In this document: positions 44,090 through 55,590 of the stretch, piece by piece | Layout of the letters: each line of letters begins with the position of its first letter | How positions within the stretch are numbered: the stretch's first letter is position 1 | From: Casuarina equisetifolia | Taxonomy: Eukaryota; Streptophyta; Magnoliopsida; Fagales; Casuarinaceae | DNA length: 64,000 nt | Assembly: GCA_028551475.1 (NCBI GenBank) | Contig: CM052354.1 | Span: 31,457,258-31,521,257, forward strand | Direction of reading: 5' to 3' | Notes under the pieces: generated by a model | Database searches by the model: none | What the model was told of the DNA's origin: nothing | The model's input: only the letters and a program-made list of their open reading frames with translations | Program-made: the position numbers and the translations under genes

Positions 44090-45022
44090 TTTGAGGAACT
44101 TTATATATTTAAGAACTACTATAAAATTTCTTTTCTTTTGCATTTTCTATTTTTCTTTAATGATTATGGTGTCTCACCAGGTTCTACGATACATGTAAAG
44201 ATGTCCATTCCTTACATGTATGGGAGATATTGAATAAATTTTGAAAAATAATTATTGACTTATATTATTAATATTTTAATCTAATATCTTTCTTATGTAT
44301 TATGCTCTTATATAAGTTAAGGGCAAAAAAGTAATTTTTTCAATAAGGATGCCTTTCAAGTTGTCTATAAATATAATGCTTGAAAAGTCCTATGTACTAT
44401 GCCATTAGAAGAACCATTCTAAAGACCAAAGAAAATGTGCCACCAAAAAGAAAAAATTCTTTGATGACTTTTTTTGTTTTCTTTTTTTTTTGTTAAAAGG
44501 TCAAGTATTATATATTACCAATGAAAATATAAATTGTTCAATTACAATATTTTTATTTAGGCTCAAAAATTACATTTGAAAAATTTCAAAGTTCTTACAA
44601 AAATTTACTATAATTTATAAGCTTTTCTTTCTTGATTGATGAAATCCTGTTTCTCTTATAATTTCTTTGATGACTCTTTGTGCACTAAATCTTTAAATAA
44701 TGATAAGTTGTTGTCTCTTATGAACATAAGGATTGGTTTATCTTAGAGCATGTAATATCCCGTGTTAAAATATTCATTACATGTATGTACCACACAATCC
44801 ATATAAATTTCTCAATAAGTTGCACAAACAATGTGAGATGTTTAATCAATGTGATGCAATAACTACTCCAACCACTAGGAATAGGAATATATAGCACATT
44901 TCTTTGATGAAATTCAAGCAAGCCAAGGCTCATAAATCTAGTGTTTACTTTGTAAATTTAAACAAAGCTGCATCTTTGTGCACAAAAAATTCCTCAACAT
45001 AAAAATGTGGGCAGTCACTTAC
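44090..45022. repeat. Spacer, copy of 1-738
   Basis: Colinear with the left end of the window apart from the LINE fragment. No third DUF1218 exon was found. Confidence 0.6.
44470..44662 (-). mobile_element. LINE 3'-end fragment
   Basis: About 190 bp similar to the 3' untranslated end of the 26-kb LINE (same GGTCAA, CAAGCTC-like and TTATAAGCTT blocks), starting with a T-rich tail at the left. It is flanked by 13-bp direct repeats TTCTTTGATGACT at 44457-44469 and 44663-44675. The equivalent site near 377 has a single copy. Confidence 0.85.
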
Positions 45023-46531
45023 CCGCAGGTGATAAACGAGCAGCTCGCCATGGTCGAGAACCACTTGGTCGTAAAGCTTTCCCCCAGCACAAGGATCGGA
45101 TTGTCACCACTATCTGGATCGCGCTAACCATTAGGAATAGGAGTGATCCCACACCAAATCTGGTTGCGATGTCAGAATCAAGAGCACAATAATATTGATT
45201 TCCTGTCCGAACTGGATGGCACTGTAAGGAGAAGCAACAGTTGAGTGAAGACCTTCTACAGAGTATACAAAGTTTACCTTAGCTTCCAATTCTGTCACAA
45301 ATTCTGAGTTCTAAGTTTAGGTTCTACCCCATCTTAAGGGAACCAAAAGGAAAGAAAATTCTGTGGATTGGCAAAAACAAAACAGCAGACAACCAATATG
45401 AACAAAAAAACAGCCCACTATTTGCCTCTCACCTTAAAATTTACGCATATGATGCTCAGGGGGTTTCGGCATTTCAGACTATTACTAGAAGCAGTGAAAC
45501 TTAATGACCTTCTCAACATTTATTGTTCTGTTTGAGTTTTAAGATATGTTTCCTCCAAGTCAATGTTAATGTCAAAGAGAGTCACAATGTTTTGCTACTC
45601 TTGTTGACGTTTAGAAAAGACATGATGAGGGATTTAATTGTCAACACACTGAATCGAAATATGAAGGACCCTTCAGCTCGAACCAAAAATTTTCTAGACT
45701 GCACTGGAATATAGACTCTGCCACGATTTTTTACATCATGCAGTCAAGAAATATTGGCTCAATGCTTGTACCGAGAAAACAAAACTCAAGTCTGAAATAA
45801 GTTGCAGTTGAAAGATGTTGATGACAATGGCTTGGGAAGGATTACATGCAAGGATTTGACAGAAACAGAACTATGAGGGTCTTGATAGAACACTGTGACA
45901 GAGTGGTAAAGAAGGGGTCTTGATAAGACATTTTGACAGTACAGCATTGGGTTCAATGTTTCTAATCTATCCATTTTCTTCGTGATAGTCAACAGACCGG
46001 GGCCTAGTATTGGTAATCTATCCATTGTAGAGATGCAATAACACGGAAAGACATCAAATCAACTTTTTTGTTCGTTTGTCCTGTTCCAGAATAGCAGAGT
46101 TACCGTAATCTAGTATTGGTAAAGCTGCCTTTCTTTCTGGTAGCATGAAGTTTATCACAGATCCAGTCATGAAATTTACAAATACGTAGAGGCAAAAGAA
46201 CTTGGCATTTAAGTCCGATGGCCGAAGCTTCCAGGACATATATCATAATATGTTTTCTTCAAGTGTTTTTATTCTATTTTTAGAAACTGGTGTTCCTAAT
46301 TTGCTGCAGATCCAAAAGCAGAGAAACTGAACTAACTCAAACGAAGACAAACATTTTAACCAAAGCCCACAAACCAACATGTCAAAGAAGAAATAGTTTC
46401 AAATTAGGAAAACAACAAATTGATGAGCAAGACAAATTCACCTTGGTCCTTCTCTGCTCAGCATCAACAGCAAGGGCCAAAGCTATCAGATCAAAGACAA
46501 GCACCACTACCAGCAGCAGCTTCGAAGCCAT
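45023..46531 (-). pseudogene. DUF1218 gene remnant, copy 6 (exons 1 and 2)
   Basis: The best preserved copy. Exon 1, 46442-46531: MASKLLLVVVLVFDLIALAL then AVDAEQRRTK, donor AAG|GTGAAT. Exon 2, 45023-45221, after TTACAG: CHPVRTGNQYYCALDSDIAT, RFGVGSLLFLMVSAIQIVVT, IRSLCWGKALRPSGSRPW. Both are open, but exon 2 lost one base after the last motif, shifting its final codons, and later exons are missing. The full family protein needs further membrane segments, so a working product is unlikely. Exon joining in phase 0 here fixes the reading phase used for the orphan exons. Confidence 0.8.
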
Positions 46532-46539
46532 GCCGACAA

Positions 46540-47222
46540 CACCGATATCAAGTAAAAGAATTCACGGGTTTGGTTCAACAAAGGGATGAGGAACAGGAGG
46601 ACTCGTTCTAATTTCCCTTGTACACACTTTCTCCCATTGAATATATCTCTAAAGTCATCCCAATAATTTAGAGTAGGGGAGGTTTTAGTCAGAAGATACA
46701 TCCCATTTGTATAAAGTCAGTCTAATCATTTAATTTGTAATCTAACTACTACACAAAAACTAAGTCCTAATAACAGCTTAATTTTGAGTATCTGCAAAAA
46801 TTTGATTTTCTATTTGTTTTGCTTTCACGCTACAATGCTATGAACTTGAATATCACAATTCCAAGAATGGCACAACTTTGAGGACTCGTTCTAATCAAGA
46901 ATTATCTCATAATGGAGAGAATTCCATATAAAGTCAATTACTCAATCATTATAAGTACGAATAATCTATATAGATTTTATCTCAAATTAAATAAATAAAC
47001 ATTTCTTTAGTTTTCTCTTTCACTTTTGACTTCTTTCAATTACCATTTAGTGAGATATAAAACAACTTCTCACGAGGAACTTTACACCAAGAATTATCTT
47101 AAACCAAAGCCACGGTCAATAGAAAAACCAAAGTAAAGCTGAAAAAAGGATCATACAAACTTATTATCTTCATAGTTGCAGGGCATACATTGTTTACCTA
47201 GCAAGTGTCTTGCCGATAATGG
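46540..47222. repeat. Spacer between DUF1218 copy 6 and RLP-C
   Basis: A shortened version of 2145-3315 with internal deletions. No gene. Confidence 0.55.
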
Positions 47223-50200
47223 TCAGTTTATGAGTTGCCTCCTATTCATGCTTCTCGTTGCTTGTTGATCCATTATAAAAGTTGCAAACCAATCATGCTT
47301 CTTTGTAATCCCAAGAACAAGTCCAACTACAAATCCACATCCATATCCCATTGCTACTACTTTCCAACTAAATTCAAACAAAAACCTCCAGTTTTGATTA
47401 TCTCCAAAGGTTGAAGGTGACAAAAGAGGGTGCTTAGAATTCTCACATTTCTTTGACAAAGGGCTTCCACATAATCCAAGATTATCAATGAATGAAGTGT
47501 TTGAAAATGTATCAAATTGTTTCCCAGAAGGTATGTGTCCTATGAGATGATTATGGGAAACACTAAGGAATGCAAGAAAATTAAGTTGCACAAGTTGTAA
47601 AGGGATTGCACCAAATAACTTATTATGAGAAAGATCCAATGACTCTAGCTCTGTCAAGTTTCCCAAAGATGATGGTATTTGACATGTGAGAAAGTTTTTT
47701 GAGAGGTTGAGCAATTTAAGTCCTTTTAGATGCCCTATAGCTTTTGGAATTTCTCCTTCAAATCTATTGTTTGAAAAATCAATAGCCAATAAGTAATCTG
47801 GGATTTTTTCATATTCCATCTCATTGCCTCTATTGAAAAATGTCATTGAGAAACTGTAGTAACGATAATGGGTATTAGCTTCCATGTATGTTAAGCTCAT
47901 TTCATTGAGGATTTGCATGGCTTTACAAGTTTCAAAAAATTGAGAAGGCAACTGGCCTGTAATGTCATTGTTAGAGAGATCAATAACATGTAAACTTGAG
48001 AAATCAAAATGGGTGTTAGGATTTCCTATTGCACCATAAAATTCATTAGATCGCAAAATGAGAACCTTCAATTTAGAGAGACCACTTAACCAAAAAGGAA
48101 AACTATCATTGATTTGATTATATCCCAAATTAAGAACTTCAAGATTGGTACAATTGGCCAATGATCTTGGTATAGAGCCTTTTAATTGATTTTGGCTAAG
48201 ATCAATCATCTCAAGTTTGTTGCCTTTAGGAAATGATTGAGGAATTGTTCCATGAAAGTTATTCTTATGCAAATTTAGAATTACTAAATTACTACTCAAG
48301 TTGCCTAAACAATGAGGGAGAAAGCCACCCAAACTATTGTTTGACAAATCAATAGTAGTGATTAAATTGAGATTGCAAATTAAGTGTGGGATTTCTCCAG
48401 TCAATTCATTGTTTGAGGTCGAATACCAAATGATAGAAGGTGGTGGTATTGGAAGTGGCCCTTGAATCTTGTTAGAATCAAGACTTAGGTATATTAATGA
48501 AGAGGAAAAAATTGGAAAATCATGGAAGCCAGTTAGAACATTAAAACTTAAGTCTAAAGACTCCTTGGTATTTGTAATTGCATTCTTCATCCATTTTGGA
48601 ACTTGGCCATGAATTTCATTATGTGAAAGGTCCAATTCCAATAACCAGCCTTGGTACCTTAGAAAATTTGGGAACTCATGTAGGTGACAATGCCTCAAAG
48701 TTAATTGCTTTAATTTTGGAAAAGTTGCATTGGTACTAGGCTTTGTAAGTAATGAAACACTGTTGTTAGATAAATAAAGTGACTGAAGGTTTTTTAGTTT
48801 CAAGAACAAGTCAAATTCTACTGTGCCACTAAAGTTGTTTGAGTCAAGATAGAGATTTTGAAGATTCATAACCTTAGATATAAGGTCTGGAATTGAACCA
48901 TGCAAATTGTTTTGTTCTAGGTCTAGTGTGGTAAGTTGGGAAAGGTTACCAATTGAAGATGGTAATGAAATATTGGTATTGTATAAATAAAGAGAATGAA
49001 GGGCTTTTAATTCTAGTAACAAGTCAAATTCCAATGTGCCACTCAAGTTGTTTGAGTCAAGCAATAGAAATTCAAGATTGATAAGCTTAGATATAAGCTT
49101 AGATATAAGCTCTAGAATTGAACCATGCAAATTGTTTCCATACAATGCTAGCTGAATTAGTTGGGTAAGGTTACCAAGTGAAGGTGATATTGGTTCAGAA
49201 AAGTTGCACCCTATCACAAAGAAAGTAGATAAGAACTTGAGGTTACCAATTGAATGTAATAGCTTACTTGAAAAAGACATGCCATAAATTTTTAGAGATT
49301 CAAGGGGGCAACTTCTATTAAATTTTGGCAAATGTAAAGTGAGATTCTCATTAAAACTCACATCAAGCTCCCTAAGATTGGGTAGATGGAAAATGCTAGT
49401 AGGAAACTCACCACAAAATCTATTTTCTGATATCTGTAGTGAAAGTAGTTGGGCAAGGTTTCCCAAAGATGATGGTATTGGTCCAAAAAAATTGCTTCCT
49501 TTAATACCAACATGTTGTAAAGACTTGAGGTTTCTAATTGAGATTGGTAGCTTACCAGAGAAACTCGTATAAGAAAGCTCCAATGATCTAAGGTGGCTGC
49601 TTTGGTTAAATTCTGGTATATTCCCATTGAGGTCCCAATTGTATTTCACATCAATAAATTGAAGATTGGGTAAATGAAAAATTTCAATGGGAAACTCTCC
49701 GAGCAAGCCACAATCCTTTAGGAATAAAGATGTCAAAAAGGATAAGTTTGTCAAAGTTTTAGGTACTTCGAAAAACATTGTGATATCAGAAAGATTTAGT
49801 TCTTTCAGCTTTGGTAAATTTTGAGCCACATTTCTTAGGCCAGATTTTAGAAGTTTCAAATCATTGTTTGAGAGATCCAAGGAAACTAATTTAGAGAGTT
49901 CCAAAATTTCTAAAGGGATTTGACCAAAAAATCTAGAGGAAGACAAATTAAGGCTTGTTAGCCTTGAAAGATGTTTAAAACTAGTTGGGATTTTAGAATA
50001 TGTGAAGTCATTGCCAACAAGGTTAAGCTTTTGGAGGTGAATGAGTTGGAAGAAACTACTACTGAAATTTATGGTACCAAGAAGACAACTATTACTAAGG
50101 TCAAGGCTTACTACATGACCTGTATTCTCATTGCACTTGATCCCATTCCATTTGCAGCAATTGTTGCTTTCAAACACCCAAAAAGAAACCTTTGAATATT

Positions 50201-50312
50201 TAGATGTATAACCAAATTCACCACAATCACTAATAAGGCTTTCTTTGAATTGCAACAAGGCTAAGCTTTCATTATCATGGCACGATAGCTGCATAAAGGA
50301 TAAGAGTGCCAA
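47223..50312 (-). CDS. LRR receptor-like protein RLP-C
   Basis: The only uninterrupted RLP frame, 1029 codons. Residue numbers count from the TTG at 50312; the first ATG is 50292-50294. N-cap 11-60 (CHDNESLALLQ, NNCCKWNGIKC), about 30 LRRs to 790 with frequent N-x-S/T sites, island about 797-835 (YYSFSMTFFNRGNEMEY), four LRRs to 935, cap GLCGSPLSKKC at 946-956, transmembrane helix about 984-1001, tail of about 27 residues starting TKKHDW and ending RRQLIN. There is no kinase, so signalling would need a partner kinase such as SOBIR1, known for Cf-type RLPs. Length and layout fit a complete receptor. The missing start ahead of the leader is the doubt; see the acceptor-like tract and exon copy 7. 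Confidence 0.9.
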   Translation of the reverse strand: MALLSFMQLSCHDNESLALLQFKESLISDCGEFGYTSKYSKVSFWVFESNNCCKWNGIKCNENTGHVVSLDLSNSCLLGTINFSSSFFQLIHLQKLNLVGNDFTYSKIPTSFKHLSRLTSLNLSSSRFFGQIPLEILELSKLVSLDLSNNDLKLLKSGLRNVAQNLPKLKELNLSDITMFFEVPKTLTNLSFLTSLFLKDCGLLGEFPIEIFHLPNLQFIDVKYNWDLNGNIPEFNQSSHLRSLELSYTSFSGKLPISIRNLKSLQHVGIKGSNFFGPIPSSLGNLAQLLSLQISENRFCGEFPTSIFHLPNLRELDVSFNENLTLHLPKFNRSCPLESLKIYGMSFSSKLLHSIGNLKFLSTFFVIGCNFSEPISPSLGNLTQLIQLALYGNNLHGSILELISKLISKLINLEFLLLDSNNLSGTLEFDLLLELKALHSLYLYNTNISLPSSIGNLSQLTTLDLEQNNLHGSIPDLISKVMNLQNLYLDSNNFSGTVEFDLFLKLKNLQSLYLSNNSVSLLTKPSTNATFPKLKQLTLRHCHLHEFPNFLRYQGWLLELDLSHNEIHGQVPKWMKNAITNTKESLDLSFNVLTGFHDFPIFSSSLIYLSLDSNKIQGPLPIPPPSIIWYSTSNNELTGEIPHLICNLNLITTIDLSNNSLGGFLPHCLGNLSSNLVILNLHKNNFHGTIPQSFPKGNKLEMIDLSQNQLKGSIPRSLANCTNLEVLNLGYNQINDSFPFWLSGLSKLKVLILRSNEFYGAIGNPNTHFDFSSLHVIDLSNNDITGQLPSQFFETCKAMQILNEMSLTYMEANTHYRYYSFSMTFFNRGNEMEYEKIPDYLLAIDFSNNRFEGEIPKAIGHLKGLKLLNLSKNFLTCQIPSSLGNLTELESLDLSHNKLFGAIPLQLVQLNFLAFLSVSHNHLIGHIPSGKQFDTFSNTSFIDNLGLCGSPLSKKCENSKHPLLSPSTFGDNQNWRFLFEFSWKVVAMGYGCGFVVGLVLGITKKHDWFATFIMDQQATRSMNRRQLIN
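48738..49175 (-). repeat. Duplicated LRR module in RLP-C
   Basis: Two tandem modules, 49175-48951 (75 residues) and 48950 to about 48738. The first has an extra in-frame 12-bp tandem copy (unit AAGCTTAGATAT on the plus strand, 49083-49106), giving LISKLISKLI. Confidence 0.85.
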
Positions 50313-50378
50313 CCAATATATGATAAAATAGTGAGTATAAGTGCATAAGGAAGAATAGGGAAAGAAAAAAAAACAATT
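50289..50378 (-). other. Splice-acceptor-like tract at the RLP-C leader
   Basis: An AG-free, T-rich run of about 85 bases ending CCTTTATGCAG, followed in phase 0 by LSCHDNES. A possible branch site CTCAC lies about 50 bases upstream. No in-frame ATG lies upstream. Confidence 0.45.
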
Positions 50379-50739
50379 ATCTTTTACTGAATGTGGTTTA
50401 GGTCTTTCCCATCTTCACTTTAACATCATCAACTTCAAAACATAATTATTAAAATTTATATACATAATCATTCACTTATTTAGTTTGTATAGTTCAAGAT
50501 TTTCTCTTATCATATGAGTATAATTTTCCTCTCCTTATTTCTAATCGATTTTTTGTCTTGAAATTAAATCTAATTTGTAAAATTCTTCAATATCTTTAAT
50601 TTTATACCTCTATTTCTATGATTTTTTTTTTTAAAATAAGTTGCTCATCTTCCCTCTACTAGCATAAAAAAACAAGGATGAAATGGTAAGGAACACTAAT
50701 AGTTTCTATCAACTCTTTACATATTGTTTTGTGGTTCAT
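50379..50739 (-). promoter_or_regulatory. DUF1218-like upstream block of RLP-C
   Basis: Starts with AACCACATTCAG and AAGTGAAGATGGGAAAGA joined as in RLP-A, with the TATA part missing. The block further upstream, present at 6710-6880, is deleted here: the sequence passes at about 50443 to DNA matching 6930 on. Any promoter role is doubtful. Confidence 0.4.
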
Positions 50740-51630
50740 TGTCTTTGTCTAATTTAATATATTAATCAAAATTTTGTGCCAAAAAGAAAATCTATTAGAT
50801 CTTCCCCAACCACACAAACCATAAGATATGAATCTACAACATGTTTTATTACAAACCCGTGCCCAAACTAAACCCCAAGGTCAAACTCAAATTCCAACAT
50901 CAAACTTAAAACAACTCTGTAATTCTATACCGCTGTCACTACTAACAAAATGAAATAGAAAAATAAACCCTATAACAAACAACCAAGTAAGAGGATGGAA
51001 ATAGAAAAAGATGCGGATTTGAGGGAAGAACCAGGAGAAGAGTGTTGGAGCGTTAACAACATGGGAGCTGTCAAGAAGGAGACTAAGCTATTTTATACTT
51101 CGCCCACAAGAGATTCGAAATCAGAGAAGGGAATGATCGCCAAGAGCAAGACAATGGTTGGAGTCTTCTAAAATGATAGATGCTTTCCTCATTCAAAGAT
51201 AGATATTTTAAATAAAGAAGTTCCAAAAAAGGATTAGCAACTGTTGTAGCATGGTTTCTACTAGTCTAAAACCTGATGCTCGTTTCTGTAATAGCTTCTC
51301 AGATATAGCTGGTTTCAATCTTTCCAAATTCATGAAGTTCTTTGAAGTCAATGGCCGGCGCAGTTTCACTACGATTTCTGTAAATGTAATTCCTTCATCT
51401 CTATCTATAAATTATGTTTTGATGTTTGAATTCTTCGCCATGAAAATCCGCAACTTATATCTGTGTTAGTGTACATGTAATCAATTTTTGAACTTTTTTC
51501 ACTTCAACTTTGCCATGCTCTGACAAAACGGTTTTGACGTTACAACAGATCCTAAGCAGAGAAACTGAATCGACTCAAACAGACACAACCCTTCTATCCG
51601 ATGTCAAATTGATGAGAAAGACAAGCTCAC
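50740..51630. repeat. DUF1218-downstream repeat with exon 7
   Basis: Colinear with 7230-8138. No gene. The LINE-free counterpart of 26332 is at about 51266-51275. It would be intron if exon 7 is spliced to RLP-C. Confidence 0.6.
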
Positions 51631-51720
51631 CTTGGTCCTTCTTTGCTCAGGAGCAACAGCAGTAGGAGAAGCTATCAGATTGAAGACAAACACCACGATC
51701 AGGAACAGGTTGGATGCCAT
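51631..51720 (-). CDS. Orphan DUF1218 first exon, copy 7
   Basis: 30 open codons from ATG 51718-51720: MASNLFLIVVFVFNLIAS, then PTAVAPEQRRTK and AAG|GTGAGC in phase 0. A strong signal-peptide-like core. It stands 1.34 kb upstream of the RLP-C acceptor-like site on the same strand, with no DUF1218 exon between. Confidence 0.75.
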
Positions 51721-51732
51721 GTCTGTCTGTCC

Positions 51733-51776
<44 letters not shown>
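51721..51776. repeat. CTGT/CT microsatellite in exon-1 leader, copy 7
   Basis: A compound tract, CTGT units then about 17 CT units, reaching right up to the start codon. Confidence 0.95.
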
Positions 51777-51777
<1 letters not shown>

Positions 51778-51859
51778 CAGTTACTTTTCGTACACAGTAA
51801 CACAAAAAGATAAAAGAAAGGTGTGCGGATAAGCTAACGAAGTCGAACAGAGAAGGAAA

Positions 51860-52180
51860 AGGCAACGAGCTTCTGCTGACGATGGTTTAGTTCTTAGATG
51901 AACATACATTGAAGTAAATATGAAAGTTTTTATAGATTGAACCACTGTACACTTGATGGCGTAACTTCCTCACACCTTCCCGCGGTAGTTTAATTTCTTT
52001 CCCATCTTTACTTTAGCCTCCACGTCTTAAAAATTTCTTGTCTTCCCACGATGATTTTTAGTCAAGTCGTCTCATAAGAAGTTGCAACAATGGCTGACCA
52101 CACCGCGTTCCAATGTCAGCCACAACTAGTCCAATCACTTTTAAGACTTCCAATCAAATCATTTCCTAAAGGATCATTCA
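51860..52180 (-). promoter_or_regulatory. Promoter block of DUF1218 exon copy 7
   Basis: A TATA-like TATAAAAAC at about 51925-51933 (minus strand) stands about 210 bases before the ATG. The conserved blocks GGCTAAAGTAAAGATGGGAA and ACTTCTTATGAGACGACTTG follow upstream. Close to copy 2 throughout. Confidence 0.55.
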
Positions 52181-54940
52181 CACATTTTGTTCCATTTCTA
52201 TTTTAATTTAAAATTTCAGACAAATAAACATTCACATTATTATTTTCATTATCTTGTAAAAAAGCCCAGAATAACAAAAAAAAGTGTAAAACAATTTATG
52301 GTAAAGAACTCTACTGTAAAATAACCTCTTTAGTCTAGAGTTCTTTATACATTATTGTACTTTACCGTAAAAATTAACTTATCATAATAGTCAATAATCA
52401 TGTTACATTAATGAATATCTTAAACAAAACGCACAAACAGAAAATAAAAGATATGCTTTTTTTTTTTTAAAGAAAGGAGAGTTCTATTTTAAAAGTAAAA
52501 AGAAAAGAAAAACTATAAAGGCCACCCTTTATTTATTCACTAACTAAGAGAAAATAATTATTGTACCAACCAAATTAAAAGAAAGTTAATATATACATCT
52601 TAATCCTCAAGAAATTCAAGATAATGTTTTCCATAGTCAATGAAAGGGGTGTGAACAAAAAAAAGAAAGACTTTTGTATTGAATTATATTAGATTAGTCA
52701 TGCAAAAAGCTTGAGTTAAAAAGAAATTAAAATCAGTACATCTACATTAACAACTTCAATTATTTTATTCATTTTAGTTTTATGTTAGTGTGATCTTGGA
52801 ATCTACCATAGATGTTCAAATTTTTTGGTTAAGGTTATTTTTTATGAGTCATAATAGGTTCTTTAACTAGTGAAATTATTCCAAAATCGTTTAAAGCTTA
52901 GTCTGAGTTATTTGCATTCAAGTCATCAGGTTAAAATTGAAGTCTATTCGTATATTAGACATGTGAATTTTCTAAATGATGCCTATCAAAATCCTAAACT
53001 AAATTGGTTGACAATTTTAATAAAGGCTGACAGTAAGTTTAGCATTAGAAAACCAACTTTACTTGGATTAGAACTAGGTTAGAGTAAATAAACTGAGGCT
53101 AAGCTTTTGCTTTTTTAAAGTTTTCTCTAGAAGAAAAAAAGTCTATTGGAAAATGACCATGTTGTATAACTTAATAGGCATACTTTGTTATATAAATTGA
53201 TAGAAAATTAAAGGATCAAATAACAACTATATTCTTCAAAAATATTATAGAGATTCTTTTTACTTATTTTTTTATGCATAACATATCTTGCTCTGATATA
53301 GTTTTTTGAAGCTTATAGTTAAGGCATAATTAAGTAGTTTTTCAAAGATCCATTAATAATTGTAAGGAGATTCATGTGTTGTTAAAAGTGTATGTTGAAT
53401 GCAAGAGGCAATTATAAATTGGCTATAACAAATTTATGATAATTTATGATATTTTTTAAGTGTTATTAAGTAGAATTTTCTCCTACTAATTTTGTAAACG
53501 TGCAAATGTTGCTTCATTTTTGTTCTTAATGTTTTGTATCAATTCGATATTTAGAAAAAAGGACTTGTGAATCCAACTCCTTTTGTCTAAGAGTTCAATG
53601 TCATCCCAATGACATTGCTTTTGAACAATGGTAGACCACACCACCTCCTAGTGGTGGCAACACCAATTCTAATCACTCAAAGACTTAGAGACTTAAAGTC
53701 AAGTCTTCTTTCTAAAAAAATTGTTTGTGCATTTCTATTGTCATTTTTTCAATAAAAAAAATCACATTATCATTCAATGGACCTAAAAGAGGGAATATTA
53801 ACACTATATGCAAATGTATTATGAGAAACATGTAAGATACTATGGTAGCCGAGTAATCCAAAGAAGTTGGATGAACTCAGTAAACAAGATCATCATGATT
53901 ATGTATTACAAGAAAAATAAAATATGACTAGTTCTATATGATAAGAAAATTTATTATGGTTAAGTTAGGATAGATAAATAGCATAAGTTTCAATTCATTA
54001 AATTTGTTTACATTGAAAAATGCCCAAATCAGCATAACAAAAATACCTGTTTTAATAAAAGTTAATGTGAAATTGAGACCAATAAAAAGCTCTCTAAAAA
54101 ATTTGTGATAATTGTAATAAATCATGCACTTTATATAAATGTGAAGACTATTCAAAGTTCAAGCTAAATATTAAATTTTACTTTTCTAGAATGGGGGGAT
54201 GAATATCGTAAAGTCTTTCCTGCGAACTTACCAAGAAAAAAATATTGTACACCTCGACCTTTATAACAACCATGTCAAACACATTTAATGGAAATAAAGT
54301 CAAGATTCCACTTTTGTAAAAGCAATGTGAAACTTTCCAGTAATTGCACTATAATTGTTTTATTTTTTCCAAGCATGGGTGCCTAAATCAAGAAGGTAAA
54401 CCCAGTGAATCCCAATCAATATCGCTAGTCTAGAACTCATTACCAAGCTTGCAATTCAATGTAATTCATTAGTAGTGTCTGACATAAAATTTATTATTCC
54501 GTCTGAAGTTGTTGTGGAATTCTACAACCCAAAAGGGTATGAAAGTCAAGGGGTGTGTGGACAACGATTATTGGCTCAAGCCAAAATTCCTCAGCCATTG
54601 TGTGCAAAATAAACTTATACCACATAGATTGCACTTATTGTCTACCATCTAGTCTACCATCTAGTCTACTCTTTTCTTCTTTAAGATTTTTCAGTTGTTA
54701 ATTTCTTTAGCTACTTTTTACAAGCGTAGAATTAACTCTTATCCTCGTCAAACGCCACGGGTTCAACGTACAGTTTTCATATTTAATTTTATAAATCCAA
54801 GTATCCTTTGGTTAAAAAAAAAGTAAGTATTTAATTTGCACAAACATGAATATGGAGCAGCGAAAAAAGAAAAAAAAAAAAAGCATAATGATCTCATTGT
54901 CCGACCAGCAATTCGAAAAGATTAATAATGCCAATTGCGG
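52181..54940. repeat. S spacer, copy 3
   Basis: Colinear with 8691-11640; includes a T repeat at 54140-54480. A short local tandem of ACCATCTAGTCT at about 54645-54668. No gene. Confidence 0.7.
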
Positions 54941-55590
54941 ATCATTATTTTCGTCTATAATTTAATAGCCAATAGCACCATCGAACCGAGCTTAAAGTGG
55001 TCAATGCTGAGTCACGGCGCAAGGAGATCATCATCATGGAAGCCAGCGAAATAAAAAATGTCGCAGCTTTCGATTCAGCGACGTTCATTTGGTGAATCCA
55101 ACCGAATTTCATACCCGTTTTCTTTTTTATGAGTCCCGTTTGTTTCCCTGGAAAAGTGTTTCCCGGAAAGTAAGCTTAAATACAGACAGTTAATTAGCAT
55201 ATCCATATTGGATGCACATGTCTTTTAATGGGTTTCGTCCTTGCGTGTGTCTGTAAAAGCAATTAAAGCGAGAGTGGAAAATTTTGGGCCGAGATTTAAG
55301 CTTCATTGGGATGAGCCATGTGTGTGGATTTTGGCGTTGCAGGTTATATGCTCATTTTGCTTGTGTGGTCGTGTATCGCCGAGAGCAAGAACAGGTGAAA
55401 GAGATAAGTTTAGCTATCAAACAGAGGCTTGGATGCTGCTTGCATTTGATATTTGCCATGCTCACCTTTCATTTTTCGGTTTCTATTTTTCCAGAGGATT
55501 CCGAATCTTATTGGAGACACTTTTGTTGACTCACAATCAGCAGCTTTCATTGATGTTGTGAATCCTGTAAGCATAAAATATAGTGGATTC
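54941..55590 (+). repeat. V element, copy 4
   Basis: Lacks the presequence-like part, as in copy 2, but keeps the end block (FDICHA-like frame, then SAAFIDVV before GTGAATCC). Two overlapping plus-strand frames at 55241-55561 and 55284-55529 lie across it; neither is recognisable. Confidence 0.45.

Noticed and set aside
44718..45020. Third DUF1218 exon downstream of copy 6 (and 1-735 for copy 1)
   Set aside because: No frame resembles the family's C-terminal membrane segments or the RNAYHTKY-like motif, and the 71-codon frame there is unrelated.
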